Source: Verrucomicrobiaceae bacterium UBA7681 (lineage in GTDB: Bacteria; Verrucomicrobiota; Verrucomicrobiia; Verrucomicrobiales; Verrucomicrobiaceae). From it: a DNA stretch of 59,593 nt. The position numbers and the translations under genes were made by a program. Location: positions 173,089 through 232,681 of the forward strand of contig DLGZ01000080.1 of the NCBI GenBank assembly GCA_002482965.1. The letters run 5' to 3'. Shown here piece after piece: positions 7,774 through 15,249 of the stretch. The notes under the pieces are model-generated. The model was given only the letters and a program-made list of their open reading frames with translations, was not told the DNA's origin and searched no databases. Position 1 is the stretch's first letter, and the number at the start of each line of letters is the position of its first letter.

Positions 7774-9317
7774 TGTCCATGAAGTTTTCGTCTCTCGTGC
7801 CCGCTCTTTTCTCCAGAAACAAAACCGCCAGCCCCCCTGACAAACAGGCGGCGGAGCTGAACGTGCGCGATGCGTCAGACATCGTCACGCTGAGTCTCAT
7901 TTCGCATACGAATGCAGGTAAGACGACGCTGGCTCGTACGCTGCTGCGCCGTGATGTCGGCGAGGTGCGGGATGCGCCGCACGTCACGCTGTTCAATGAA
8001 TCACACACGCTTTTGGAAACGGGCGGCTTCATGCTGCGTCTGTGGGACACTCCAGGCTTCGGTGACAGTGCTCGGCTGATGAAGCGCCTGCAGCGTGAAA
8101 GCAGTCCTGTACTGTGGTTTCTCTCGCAGACTTGGGACCGCATCACGGACCGGCCCTTGTGGTGCAGCCAGCAGGCGCTGAAAAATGTGCGCGATGAAGC
8201 GGACGTGGTGCTGTATCTCGTCAATGCCGCCGAACCGCCCGAGGCGGCAGGTTACATCGGACCTGAGATGGAAATCCTCGGCTGGGTGGAAAAACCCGTG
8301 GTCGTGCTGCTGAATCAAACCGGTCTGTCGGACAGTTCATCCATGGAGGCTGCGGAACTGGAAACTTGGCGGGCGCATTTGAAGCAGTTTGAGATCGTGC
8401 GTGAAGTGCTGACTCTGGATGCCTTTGCCCGCTGCTGGGTGCAGGAGGACATCCTCATGGACTCGCTGGCTCCCCTGATGCAGGGCTCCAAGATTCCCAC
8501 CTTCCTGCAGATCAAACGTGCCTGGGCGCAGCGCAATGTGGAAGTGTTTCAAGCCTCTGTGCGCCTGATCTCGGAGCAGCTCACTGCAGCGCTGTTTGAC
8601 GGCGTGGATGTGCGCGCAGAAACGCTGCTGGAACGCGTGGGATGGCAGCGTGATGACCTGAACCGTGAGTACAACGAGGCGCGGCAAAAACTGGCCACCC
8701 AACTCGCGGACCGCACCGAGCAGACGACCAACAACCTGATTGAAGCCCATGGTCTGATGGGGCAGGCCGGTAACGAAATGAACGCGATTGCGCGTGAGCA
8801 TTTTCATTTGCCGCAGGCCGTCTCGGAAAACATCTGGGGTGTACTCGGCAGCTTCGCTGGTGGTGCAATGGGCGGTCTCATCGCCGATCTCAAACTGGGA
8901 GGCATGACCTTCGGTGGCGGTGCGTTGCTGGGCGGCCTTGCCTCCGGTATTGGTGCCTACGCTTTGATCCGCAGCTACAACCTTGTGCGCGGCAGCGACC
9001 AACGCCTGCGCTGGTCACGCGAACATTTTCGTGAGCAGGTCAAACTGGCGTTTCTCACCTACCTGGCCATCTGCCATTTCGGCCGTGGTCGTGGAGAGTG
9101 GAAGGAAAGCGCGCAGCCGCAGCACTGGCAGGAGGTCGTGGATGAGGTGACCGAGTTGTACGCGGATGCGCTGGATCATCTGTGGAAATCCGGCGTGCAA
9201 AAAGACACCCAGCCAGCCGCACTTTCCCGTCAGTCCCGTCAGCTCACCGGCGACTGCATGGTGGCGCTGCTGGAGCGGTTGTATCCGGGAGTTGATCCAG
9301 CTTCGTGGCGTGTGTGA
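7773..9317 (+). CDS. DUF3482 GTPase
   Basis: A 514-residue Era/TrmE-like GTPase with a DUF3482 C-terminal region. Visible are G1 SHTNAGKTT (residues about 47-55), G3 DTPGFGD and a G4-like LLNQTG. A coiled, charged middle (residues 250-350) follows, then a glycine-rich hydrophobic hairpin (residues about 355-400, GVLGSFAGGAMGGL and GGGALLGGLASGIGAYAL) that could insert in the membrane. Coupled to the DUF2868 gene by TAATG. Probably a membrane-associated GTPase working with its DUF2868 partner; the process is unknown. The 3' end overlaps the convergent ferritin-like gene by 79 bases. Confidence 0.83.
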   Translation: MSMKFSSLVPALFSRNKTASPPDKQAAELNVRDASDIVTLSLISHTNAGKTTLARTLLRRDVGEVRDAPHVTLFNESHTLLETGGFMLRLWDTPGFGDSARLMKRLQRESSPVLWFLSQTWDRITDRPLWCSQQALKNVRDEADVVLYLVNAAEPPEAAGYIGPEMEILGWVEKPVVVLLNQTGLSDSSSMEAAELETWRAHLKQFEIVREVLTLDAFARCWVQEDILMDSLAPLMQGSKIPTFLQIKRAWAQRNVEVFQASVRLISEQLTAALFDGVDVRAETLLERVGWQRDDLNREYNEARQKLATQLADRTEQTTNNLIEAHGLMGQAGNEMNAIAREHFHLPQAVSENIWGVLGSFAGGAMGGLIADLKLGGMTFGGGALLGGLASGIGAYALIRSYNLVRGSDQRLRWSREHFREQVKLAFLTYLAICHFGRGRGEWKESAQPQHWQEVVDEVTELYADALDHLWKSGVQKDTQPAALSRQSRQLTGDCMVALLERLYPGVDPASWRV

Positions 9318-10045
9318 GATTCGTCTTCGTGAAGACGGCGTTCGAGACGTGACTGGAAGCTCTGCCAGCAGCGCACGGCGCGGGAGCGGAAGTCGGCGGG
9401 GGTGATGTTCAGACTGCGCAGGCAGTCGCGATGGTCCCAGGAGACGACACACGCGGTGGCGAGGTGAATGGCTTGGAACTGCCAGCGCCAGAGACGTTGC
9501 ACGGCTGGGGTGAATGTCTTGAGGCGCTCAAACAAAAAGTCGCGCTGAAAGGATAGATGGCCCATCTCGTCGCGCAGGAGTTTTTTGGCGACGGTCTGGA
9601 CGACGGGATCGCTGCAGCGCAGGGAGAGCAGACCGAAATAGACTTCCGCGATGAGTTCGGCGGTGAGCAGCACCTGGATGTTGAACTCGAGGTTCACCAG
9701 ATCACGCATCCAGCGGAAGATGGAGTTCGTCCATTGCTTCTGCAGCAAGGTGCCGCGCAGATGAGTGACAGTGTGCGCCAGCAGCGCGGCGTGGCTCTGC
9801 TCTTCGGCGACGAAGAGATCGACGGCACGCTGATAACCTTGCAGGTTTTCAAGTGCGGCGATGCTGCGCGTGTAGCGGCGCAAGCGCGTGCCACCCCCAC
9901 TTTCCCCAAGTTGGAAGATGGCGATGGAGCGGGCAAGGGCGCTGCGTACTTGTTCGGGCAAATCGCATGCGGTGTCCGGCAGTTGCAGCTCGTGATTGAG
10001 GCGGGTGTTGGCTTCGAAGTGGCTGATCCAATGTTGGGTGTTCAT
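9239..10045 (-). CDS. Ferritin-like diiron-type protein
   Basis: A 268-residue helical protein. Two carboxylate/His motifs suit a ferritin-like diiron site: AEEQSHAALL in the first half and RDEMGHLSFQRDF in the second, with LTAELIAEVYFG between them. The arrangement resembles diiron oxygenases/oxidases of the AurF-like and ferritin-like superfamilies, but the substrate is unknown. It lies 20 bases downstream of ispH on the same strand and is probably cotranscribed. The last 30 or so residues are polar and low in complexity, and they overlap the convergent GTPase gene. Confidence 0.62.
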   Translation of the reverse strand: MNTQHWISHFEANTRLNHELQLPDTACDLPEQVRSALARSIAIFQLGESGGGTRLRRYTRSIAALENLQGYQRAVDLFVAEEQSHAALLAHTVTHLRGTLLQKQWTNSIFRWMRDLVNLEFNIQVLLTAELIAEVYFGLLSLRCSDPVVQTVAKKLLRDEMGHLSFQRDFLFERLKTFTPAVQRLWRWQFQAIHLATACVVSWDHRDCLRSLNITPADFRSRAVRCWQSFQSRLERRLHEDESHTRHEAGSTPGYNRSSSATMQSPVS

Positions 10046-10065
10046 AAGGGTGGTTGGTTTGTGGG

Positions 10066-10962
10066 TTAGGCGGCGCGTAGCATGGAGCGGAGGAATTCGT
10101 GGACGGGATTGCTGCGCAGTTCCGCGGCGATCTGGCGGAGGCGTTGCATGACGGCATCCACCGTTTCATCCAGCGTGGAGGTGCCAGCGGTGACGCCGAC
10201 GTTGCGTGCCTTGCCAAACCAGGCAGGATCGAGTTCATCGGGGTGTTCGATTTGCAGCGTGCGCAGGCCTTGAGCGGCGGCTTTTTGCGCGAGCTGGCGC
10301 GTGTTGTTGCTGTTGCGCCCGCCGATGACGACGATGTGGTCGCAATCACGCAACAGATCGTCCATCGCCGTCTGCCGTTGCTTGGTGGGATGGCAGATGG
10401 TGTCGACGAAACGCACTTCCGAGCTGCGGTGTCGGCGCTTGATGGCATCCACCAAGCGCAGGGCAATTTCGACCGGCTGCGTCGTTTGCGCGACAATGCC
10501 GAGCCTAGGATGATCTGGCACGCGGTCGAGGTCGGCCTCCTCAAGCACGACGACGGCGGATGGGAAATCGCCGATGAGGCCGCGCACCTCGACATGCTGA
10601 CTCTGACCGATGACGACGGGCTGGTACCCTTCGTTCACCAGCATGGCGAGAGCGTGATGCGCTTTTTTGACAAGAGGGCAGGTGGTGTCGATGACGGTGT
10701 GGCCGGCGCTCTGCCAGGCTTGGCGATGGCGATCAGAGGCACCGTGGGCGGTGATCGCGACCTGCTGCGTGCTGGCGCTGTTGAAATCATCGAGGTCACC
10801 GCGCAACGCACCGAGGGTGGCGAGATGACGGTCAACGAGGGGATTGTGAACGAGCTGGCCGAGGATGGTGAGCGGGGCGCGCTGAGCGGCCGAGTGAGTG
10901 GTGCGCAGGGCGTCGCGGACGCCGAAGCACATGCCGTGATGTTGAGCGAGAATGATGTTCAT
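10066..10962 (-). CDS. ispH: 4-hydroxy-3-methylbut-2-enyl diphosphate reductase
   Basis: Last enzyme of the MEP isoprenoid pathway, an oxygen-sensitive [4Fe-4S] reductase making IPP and DMAPP. The 298-residue protein keeps the three cluster cysteines (GMCFGVRDA, DTTCPLVKKAH, DTICHPTKQRQ). It also keeps the active-site residues known from E. coli IspH: His in LVHN, His in TAHG, His and Glu in QHVEVRG, Thr in QTT and the NSNN segment. The sequence is divergent, for example GQSQH replaces GHAGH. The ATG at 10962 is taken; a TTG at 10986 would place the upstream palindrome inside the gene. No Shine-Dalgarno sequence precedes it. A CTTTG-N5-CAAAG site lies 12 bases upstream. Confidence 0.92.
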   Translation of the reverse strand: MNIILAQHHGMCFGVRDALRTTHSAAQRAPLTILGQLVHNPLVDRHLATLGALRGDLDDFNSASTQQVAITAHGASDRHRQAWQSAGHTVIDTTCPLVKKAHHALAMLVNEGYQPVVIGQSQHVEVRGLIGDFPSAVVVLEEADLDRVPDHPRLGIVAQTTQPVEIALRLVDAIKRRHRSSEVRFVDTICHPTKQRQTAMDDLLRDCDHIVVIGGRNSNNTRQLAQKAAAQGLRTLQIEHPDELDPAWFGKARNVGVTAGTSTLDETVDAVMQRLRQIAAELRSNPVHEFLRSMLRAA

Positions 10963-10973
10963 GGTGTTGTTAG

Positions 10974-10988
10974 CTTTGTCTGACAAAG
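10974..10988. promoter_or_regulatory. Putative operator CTTTG-N5-CAAAG upstream of ispH
   Basis: CTTTG-TCTGA-CAAAG, a perfect 5-bp inverted repeat, ends 12 bases before the ispH ATG and begins 22 bases after the stop of the HTH_34 regulator gene. The same palindrome occurs twice upstream of the regulator operon. The most likely ligand is the HTH_34 protein encoded beside it. Confidence 0.65.
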
Positions 10989-11010
10989 TGAATGGATAAA
11001 AAAAGGCCGG

Positions 11011-11313
11011 TTAGGTCTGCTGCGCGGCTTTGACGATCTCTCCGAGCACCTCGACGTAGTCCTTGAAGGCCTTGCGCCCTTCTGGCGTGAGTTCGTAGCT
11101 AGTGCGCGGGCGCGTGCCCGATTCATCGCGGGTTTCCTTGATGTAGCCGGCGGTGCCCAAGGTGCGGAGATGGGAGATGAGATTACCGTCGCTCATGCTG
11201 AGTTCTGCCTTAAGATCCTGAAAGGCCCATTCGCCACGTGTGGAGAGCAGCGTCATGATGGAAAGGCGCCCCTTTTCGTGAATGAGCTTGTCGATTTGAT
11301 CGAAGTCGATCAT
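11011..11313 (-). CDS. HTH_34-type winged-helix transcriptional regulator
   Basis: A 100-residue MarR-like winged helix of the HTH_34 (PF13601) type that binds DNA as a dimer. The recognition region is MSDGNLISHLRTLGTAGYI, followed by the wing GTRPRTSYELTPEGRKAF. No ligand-binding domain is present. Its ATG overlaps the stop of the upstream membrane-protein gene (TAATG on the minus strand), so the two are coupled. Palindromic sites lie upstream of this operon and between this gene and ispH, which suggests autoregulation and control of ispH. Whether it represses or activates cannot be read from the sequence. Confidence 0.87.
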   Translation of the reverse strand: MIDFDQIDKLIHEKGRLSIMTLLSTRGEWAFQDLKAELSMSDGNLISHLRTLGTAGYIKETRDESGTRPRTSYELTPEGRKAFKDYVEVLGEIVKAAQQT

Positions 11314-11966
11314 TACGGCTGCACCTCCGCAGGTTGGGCGCTGAAGAACACGGCCAGAGCATAAAAGACATGCAGCAGGCCGAAGGTGAGGCCCATGACG
11401 AGAGATGCGGGGCCGAGATCACTTGAGAGCATGCGCACATCGCTGCATGCGGCCCAGCCGAAGAAGGTCAGCAGTCCGGTGATCACAAAGGCCCAGCCAA
11501 GGCGGACCAACGAGCGCGGCGAAAAGCTGGCCGTGCTGAGCAGGGCAAGGCCGTAACACAGCGCCCAGATGAGCGCGGCGAGAGTGAGATTGTGCAGGAA
11601 CACAATCAAACCAATGCCGACACAGCCACCTACGAGAAGGGGAGGAAGGAAGGCTCGCAACGCCATGCGCATCCCGGCGGAGATGAAGGGCTGATTGCGG
11701 CGTTTGGCCTCTTTGGCGAGCAGAAAGACATTCAAGACCGAGGCGATGCCGAGAATGATGAGCCAGGTTTCCAGAAAGCACATGTCACACATCACGGCGT
11801 CGCCTTGCATTTTCACGGCATGCCACACCGGCCAGCCGGAGGCGACGAGCGCCAGCACACCGCCAGTGAGCGCCGCAGGAGCGGAGACGGCGCGGTAGAT
11901 GTGCGCCTTTTCCATCAGGGAACGAATGATGCGGAGATTCTCCAAGGCGGCTTCGGTCGTGCTCAT
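11313..11966 (-). CDS. Six-helix integral membrane protein paired with the HTH_34 regulator
   Basis: A 217-residue protein. The N-terminal 25 residues are polar (ALENLRIIRSLMEKAHIYRA), followed by about six hydrophobic helices: residues 28-48, 65-85, 105-127, 130-150, 160-180 and 190-210. An MCDMC motif occurs in the first loop and could bind metal or form a disulfide. I do not recognise a characterised family. Genes of this kind beside HTH_34 regulators suggest a sensor or anti-regulator role, which is inference. The ATG at 11966 begins 9 bases downstream of an operator palindrome; an upstream in-frame start at 12020 would place both palindromes inside the coding region. Confidence 0.78.
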   Translation of the reverse strand: MSTTEAALENLRIIRSLMEKAHIYRAVSAPAALTGGVLALVASGWPVWHAVKMQGDAVMCDMCFLETWLIILGIASVLNVFLLAKEAKRRNQPFISAGMRMALRAFLPPLLVGGCVGIGLIVFLHNLTLAALIWALCYGLALLSTASFSPRSLVRLGWAFVITGLLTFFGWAACSDVRMLSSDLGPASLVMGLTFGLLHVFYALAVFFSAQPAEVQP

Positions 11967-11974
11967 GTGAGTCA

Positions 11975-11989
11975 CTTTGTGCGCCAAAG
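11975..11989. promoter_or_regulatory. Putative operator CTTTG-N5-CAAAG, proximal site
   Basis: CTTTG-TGCGC-CAAAG, flanked by A and T to give a 6-bp perfect inverted repeat. It is 9 bases upstream of the membrane-protein ATG. Its centre is 33 bp from the next copy, about three helical turns, so dimers on the two sites would sit on the same DNA face. Confidence 0.7.
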
Positions 11990-12007
11990 TGAACAGCACA
12001 AGTAAAA

Positions 12008-12022
12008 CTTTGTGGCGCAAAG
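12008..12022. promoter_or_regulatory. Putative operator CTTTG-N5-CAAAG, distal site
   Basis: CTTTG-TGGCG-CAAAG lies 42-56 bases upstream of the membrane-protein start. Identical arms and spacing to the proximal site and to the ispH site argue for one regulator recognising all three. Confidence 0.7.
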
Positions 12023-12067
12023 CTACGATTCTCGATGCCTATGAATGAATCAGGCTTGGCAGATTGA

Positions 12068-12073
12068 TATAAT
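12068..12073 (+). promoter_or_regulatory. Possible -10 element for the CAP-domain gene
   Basis: A perfect TATAAT sits 18 bases upstream of the GTG at 12092 in a locally AT-rich stretch. No good -35 hexamer is seen at 16-18 bp upstream, so this is a weak assignment. Confidence 0.35.
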
Positions 12074-12091
12074 TACCATAACTTAATAGAA

Positions 12092-13240
12092 GTGAATCAT
12101 TCCGCGTCAGTTCTGCGCAAAACGACCCACCGCCCTTGGCAAAGCTGGTGCGCAGGCGTGATGGCTGCGGCCATACTTCTGCCTGGCATGGCATCTGGCG
12201 ATGACCCGACCGTAGAGCAGCAATACATGCTGGAACTGATCAATCGCTTCCGCAGCGATCCTCAGGGTGAATTGGCAGAACTGGTCAATTTTTCCTCTCC
12301 AGGGGTGTGGGCCGGAACCAAGTCGAATGATGCCAGCATTGCCTTTGCTCTGAACTTTTTTGGCACCAGCGCCTCGGATCTCGCCACCCAATTCTCCACT
12401 CTCACAGCGGCACCTCCGCTGGCATGGAACAGTGCATTGAATGTCTCGGCCACCAACTATTCCAATCTGATGGTGACTGCCGACCAGCAGGCGCACTCGT
12501 TGGACAACTTGAGCCTCGACCAGCGCATTAAGAATGGCGGTTACGGGGCCAACTGGTTGAATGTCGGTGAAAACCTTTTTGCCTCGGCGCAGTCGCCCAT
12601 TCATACCCATGCTGCATTCGTGATCGACTGGGGGGATGGAAATGGAGCGACGGCAGGTTATGGCAATGGCATTCAGAACCCGGCCGGGCATCGTGATCTG
12701 CTGATGAGTGCCGATATGAAGGAAATCGGCATTGGCTTTCAAAGCATCGCGATTCCAGGCAGCAACGTCACCGCCATCGGGCCGTACATTGTCACCGAGC
12801 ATCTGGCCTCGCAGTTTCGGTATGATGGCATCAATTACATTTCAGATGCCATTCTCACGGGATCAGTGTTTCAGGACACGATCTTGGCGGATGCCTTTTA
12901 CACACCCGGAGAAGGGCTTGTGGGTAAGGTCATCAATGTTTACAATGACAACTCCGGTATCCTCGTGGCCAGCGGATTCAGCAACAGTGCCGGCGGTTAT
13001 AATATCACTCTCACCGGCCTGACCGATGGCATTGTCTATCGTGTGGAAGCACTAGATAGCGGTCTTGCTGCCAGGACTTTCACGCTCACCGAACATACAG
13101 ATTTCTACGGAGTTTCGGTGCTGGTGTATGATAATGTCTATGAGTCATTCGCGGTCGTACCTGAGCCGGGCAGCCTGCTGCTGTGCCTGGTCGCCGGCCT
13201 GCCGTGGCTCTGGTTCCGTTCCCGTCGTTCTTTTTGCTAA
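12092..13240 (+). CDS. Secreted CAP/SCP-domain protein with PEP-CTERM anchor
   Basis: A 382-residue exported protein: signal peptide (residues 1-36), CAP (cysteine-rich secretory/PR1-like) domain (residues about 45-240), a beta-rich linker domain resembling SdrD/CNA-B repeats (250-340), and a C-terminal sorting signal VPEPGSLLLCL with a hydrophobic helix and an RSRR tail. The CAP domain shows LELINRFRSDP, NVGENLF and GHRDLLMS. PEP-CTERM proteins are processed by exosortase at the envelope. The start is the GTG at 12092; ATG at 12161 would shorten the signal peptide n-region. It is followed 6 bases later by the TlpA-like gene. Confidence 0.82.
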   Translation: MNHSASVLRKTTHRPWQSWCAGVMAAAILLPGMASGDDPTVEQQYMLELINRFRSDPQGELAELVNFSSPGVWAGTKSNDASIAFALNFFGTSASDLATQFSTLTAAPPLAWNSALNVSATNYSNLMVTADQQAHSLDNLSLDQRIKNGGYGANWLNVGENLFASAQSPIHTHAAFVIDWGDGNGATAGYGNGIQNPAGHRDLLMSADMKEIGIGFQSIAIPGSNVTAIGPYIVTEHLASQFRYDGINYISDAILTGSVFQDTILADAFYTPGEGLVGKVINVYNDNSGILVASGFSNSAGGYNITLTGLTDGIVYRVEALDSGLAARTFTLTEHTDFYGVSVLVYDNVYESFAVVPEPGSLLLCLVAGLPWLWFRSRRSFC

Positions 13241-13246
13241 TTCACC

Positions 13247-14299
13247 ATGAGATCCATTGTCCTGCTGCTGCTGTCCATCGTCTCCGTCCTTGCTCAGACT
13301 TCTGTCTCGCCACTCGCCACGGAGATCCGTGGGATCATTGATGAATACGAAAACTCGGTGCGCGCCAACACGCAGAAGCTCATCGCAGCGGCCACTGAAG
13401 AGGAGAAGAACCAGTTTCGCGCCAGCATTCCCAGCGCCGGCCCCTACGCCACGAAGATGATGAAGCTGGTGCAGGCGAACCTGGACCAACCGGATGTGGT
13501 GAAGGGCGTGAACTGGCTGGTGATGGGCGCGGCAGGTTTCCCCGAAGGTCAAGAAGCGCTGAAGATGCTCGGCTCTACCTTTGCCGATCGCGCAGGCATC
13601 GCCGAAGCCGTAAAGCAGCTCGAATACCACGGCCTGCCTGCGGAGCCGGTGCTCAAAGCCGTGATCGAAAAGAACACGCACCGTGACGAAAAAGCTGCGG
13701 CGCTCTACGCACTCGGCGCCATCCACTTCAAAAACTTCGATGCCTCTGCCGACCGCGTCTCCGCAGCTGCCTCGAAGAGCAAGGCGCTTGAGTGCTTTCA
13801 GCGGCTTTACGCCGATTATGAAGACGTGACGATCCAGGGCTTCAAGCTCTCGGATACGGTTGCGAAAATGTTCTTTGAGATGACCAATCTGCAGGTCGGC
13901 TGTGAAGCCCCGGAGATCGAGGGCAAGGATGCTGACGGCGTGGACTTCAAGCTCAGCGACTACCGCGGCAAATACGTCATCGTCATCTTCTGGGGCGGCT
14001 GGTGCCATGCCTGCCACGGCACGCTACCGCTGATGAACCAGGCCGCTGAACAGCTCAAAGACAAAAACGCCGTCGTCATCGGTGTGAACACCGACATCGA
14101 GACCGAGGCCAAAAAAGCGCTCTCCGATTACCACGTCAGCTTCCGCAACGTGCTCGACAACACCAGCAGCGGGCCGAACACGACGCTGTATAATTTGCGG
14201 AACTTTCCGACGCTGTATTTGATTGATCCGAAGGGTGTGATTGCAATCAAGAATGGAGCGCTGGAGACGATGGTGGAGAAGGTTTTGGCGGGGAAGTAA
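13247..14299 (+). CDS. TlpA/ResA-like thioredoxin-fold protein
   Basis: A 350-residue exported protein: signal peptide (MRSIVLLLLSIVSVLAQ), a helical region (residues 20-215) unlike known redoxins, and a C-terminal TlpA/AhpC-TSA domain (residues 222-350). The active-site motif is WGGWCHACH (CxxC) after a GKYVIVIF strand, with cis-Pro in NFPTLYLI. It probably reduces or forms disulfides in exported proteins. It starts 6 bases after the CAP-domain gene. The last half is duplicated in a damaged second copy at 15250-15742. Confidence 0.85.
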   Translation: MRSIVLLLLSIVSVLAQTSVSPLATEIRGIIDEYENSVRANTQKLIAAATEEEKNQFRASIPSAGPYATKMMKLVQANLDQPDVVKGVNWLVMGAAGFPEGQEALKMLGSTFADRAGIAEAVKQLEYHGLPAEPVLKAVIEKNTHRDEKAAALYALGAIHFKNFDASADRVSAAASKSKALECFQRLYADYEDVTIQGFKLSDTVAKMFFEMTNLQVGCEAPEIEGKDADGVDFKLSDYRGKYVIVIFWGGWCHACHGTLPLMNQAAEQLKDKNAVVIGVNTDIETEAKKALSDYHVSFRNVLDNTSSGPNTTLYNLRNFPTLYLIDPKGVIAIKNGALETMVEKVLAGK

Positions 14300-14751
14300 G
14301 GAGTGGGCGGATCGGTTGAGGCACGATGGGCGGTAGGAAGCTGAGGAGGCGTTTTACGACGTCCTGCGGGTATCGGGGAAGAATTCATAAGTTTAGAAAA
14401 CAGAACACATTTGGGAAGCAATCGATCCCGAAACAGTAAAAGAAAAACTGTCAATCTTTTGCACACTACCTCCCAGTAGCCTCCGAATGATGAGGCAGCC
14501 GCCCAGAGCCGCGCCATGCACGGGCCCACGAGTCTCCGGCAGCCACCTCGCCACCTTTTGGAATCAGAGAATAAGATGCCCGCTCATGAATGACACTCGG
14601 TTGAGGGCATGCGTCGTGAGAAAGTGTCAGGAGTCGATTTTTGACAGCCATTGCCACATCTGCTTGAATAGGAGCGTGATGTTACCCGCAGGGCTGCATC
14701 TGTCAGGAATCGCTCCCTGCCCTTTTCTTGCAGCATTCATCAAAGCCGCGC
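14300..14751. other. 452-bp stretch without a recognisable gene
   Basis: Short open frames occur on both strands, but none has family-like sequence or a plausible start. There is no repeat family, RNA gene or clear terminator that I can see. It lies between the intact TlpA gene and the lipoprotein/truncated TlpA locus, and may be debris from the rearrangement that made the duplicate. Confidence 0.5.
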
Positions 14752-15210
14752 TCAGCGCGCTGACGCGGGCATGGGCGGACAGGGACCGCGCTCGTAGCTT
14801 TGGCTTTCGTCGGTGACGTCGTCGGCGGTGTACTCAATGCCATCGGGGCCTGCGGAGCGGAGGTGCGTGTTGATGCCGTGATAAACGCGCGGAGTGCTGG
14901 GGCGGACGGGCTTGCCCCAGGCATCAAGGGCGGCGCGGGTGATGGTGATGCGGATGGGGTGGCCCCAGGCATCGACGATCTTGCCATTGACGATGGGGAC
15001 TTCGGGATAGCGCTGACGCACTCCCTGCGTCACGACGGCTGCGCTCATCTGGTCGCCTTGGGTTCCCCAGTGGGCCAGATTGATCCGCACGAAGGTACGC
15101 TCCGTGAGCTTCCAGGCATCCAGCTCGGGTTTCGTGCGGGAGTGGCTGCAGGCCGCGAGCATGTGGGCCAGCGCGAGGCATGTGAGGGCGGCTTTCATGC
15201 GGTGGGTCAT
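14752..15210 (-). CDS. Small lipoprotein with GspG-like C-terminal motif
   Basis: A 152-residue protein with a lipoprotein signal (ALTCLALAHMLAAC), lipidated at the Cys of LAAC. The C-terminal third (VDAWGHPI, then SAGPDGIEYTADDV) resembles the calcium-binding tail of major pseudopilins (GspG: DPWGNPY, then SSGPDG with ADDI), here without the pilin N-helix. Either ATG at 15210 or 15198 could be used; the latter gives a better-sized signal peptide. It runs antisense to the region just upstream of the truncated TlpA copy, with its start overlapping that open frame. Function unknown. Confidence 0.6.
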   Translation of the reverse strand: MTHRMKAALTCLALAHMLAACSHSRTKPELDAWKLTERTFVRINLAHWGTQGDQMSAAVVTQGVRQRYPEVPIVNGKIVDAWGHPIRITITRAALDAWGKPVRPSTPRVYHGINTHLRSAGPDGIEYTADDVTDESQSYERGPCPPMPASAR

Positions 15211-15249
15211 GGGCGGTTCATTAGCAGCGGAGCTCGTCCAGTGCAAACA

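Noticed and set aside
10099..10983. Open frame of 294 codons on the plus strand opposite ispH
   Set aside because: It is the antisense shadow of a strongly recognised enzyme; its protein has no family-like pattern and its composition mirrors the opposite codons.
14487..14816. Open frame of 109 codons in the intergenic stretch
   Set aside because: No family resemblance, no start signal, and it overlaps the lipoprotein gene on the other strand.
15080..15249. N-terminal extension of the truncated TlpA copy
   Set aside because: These residues are the antisense of the lipoprotein gene and have no match to the intact TlpA protein or to a signal peptide.
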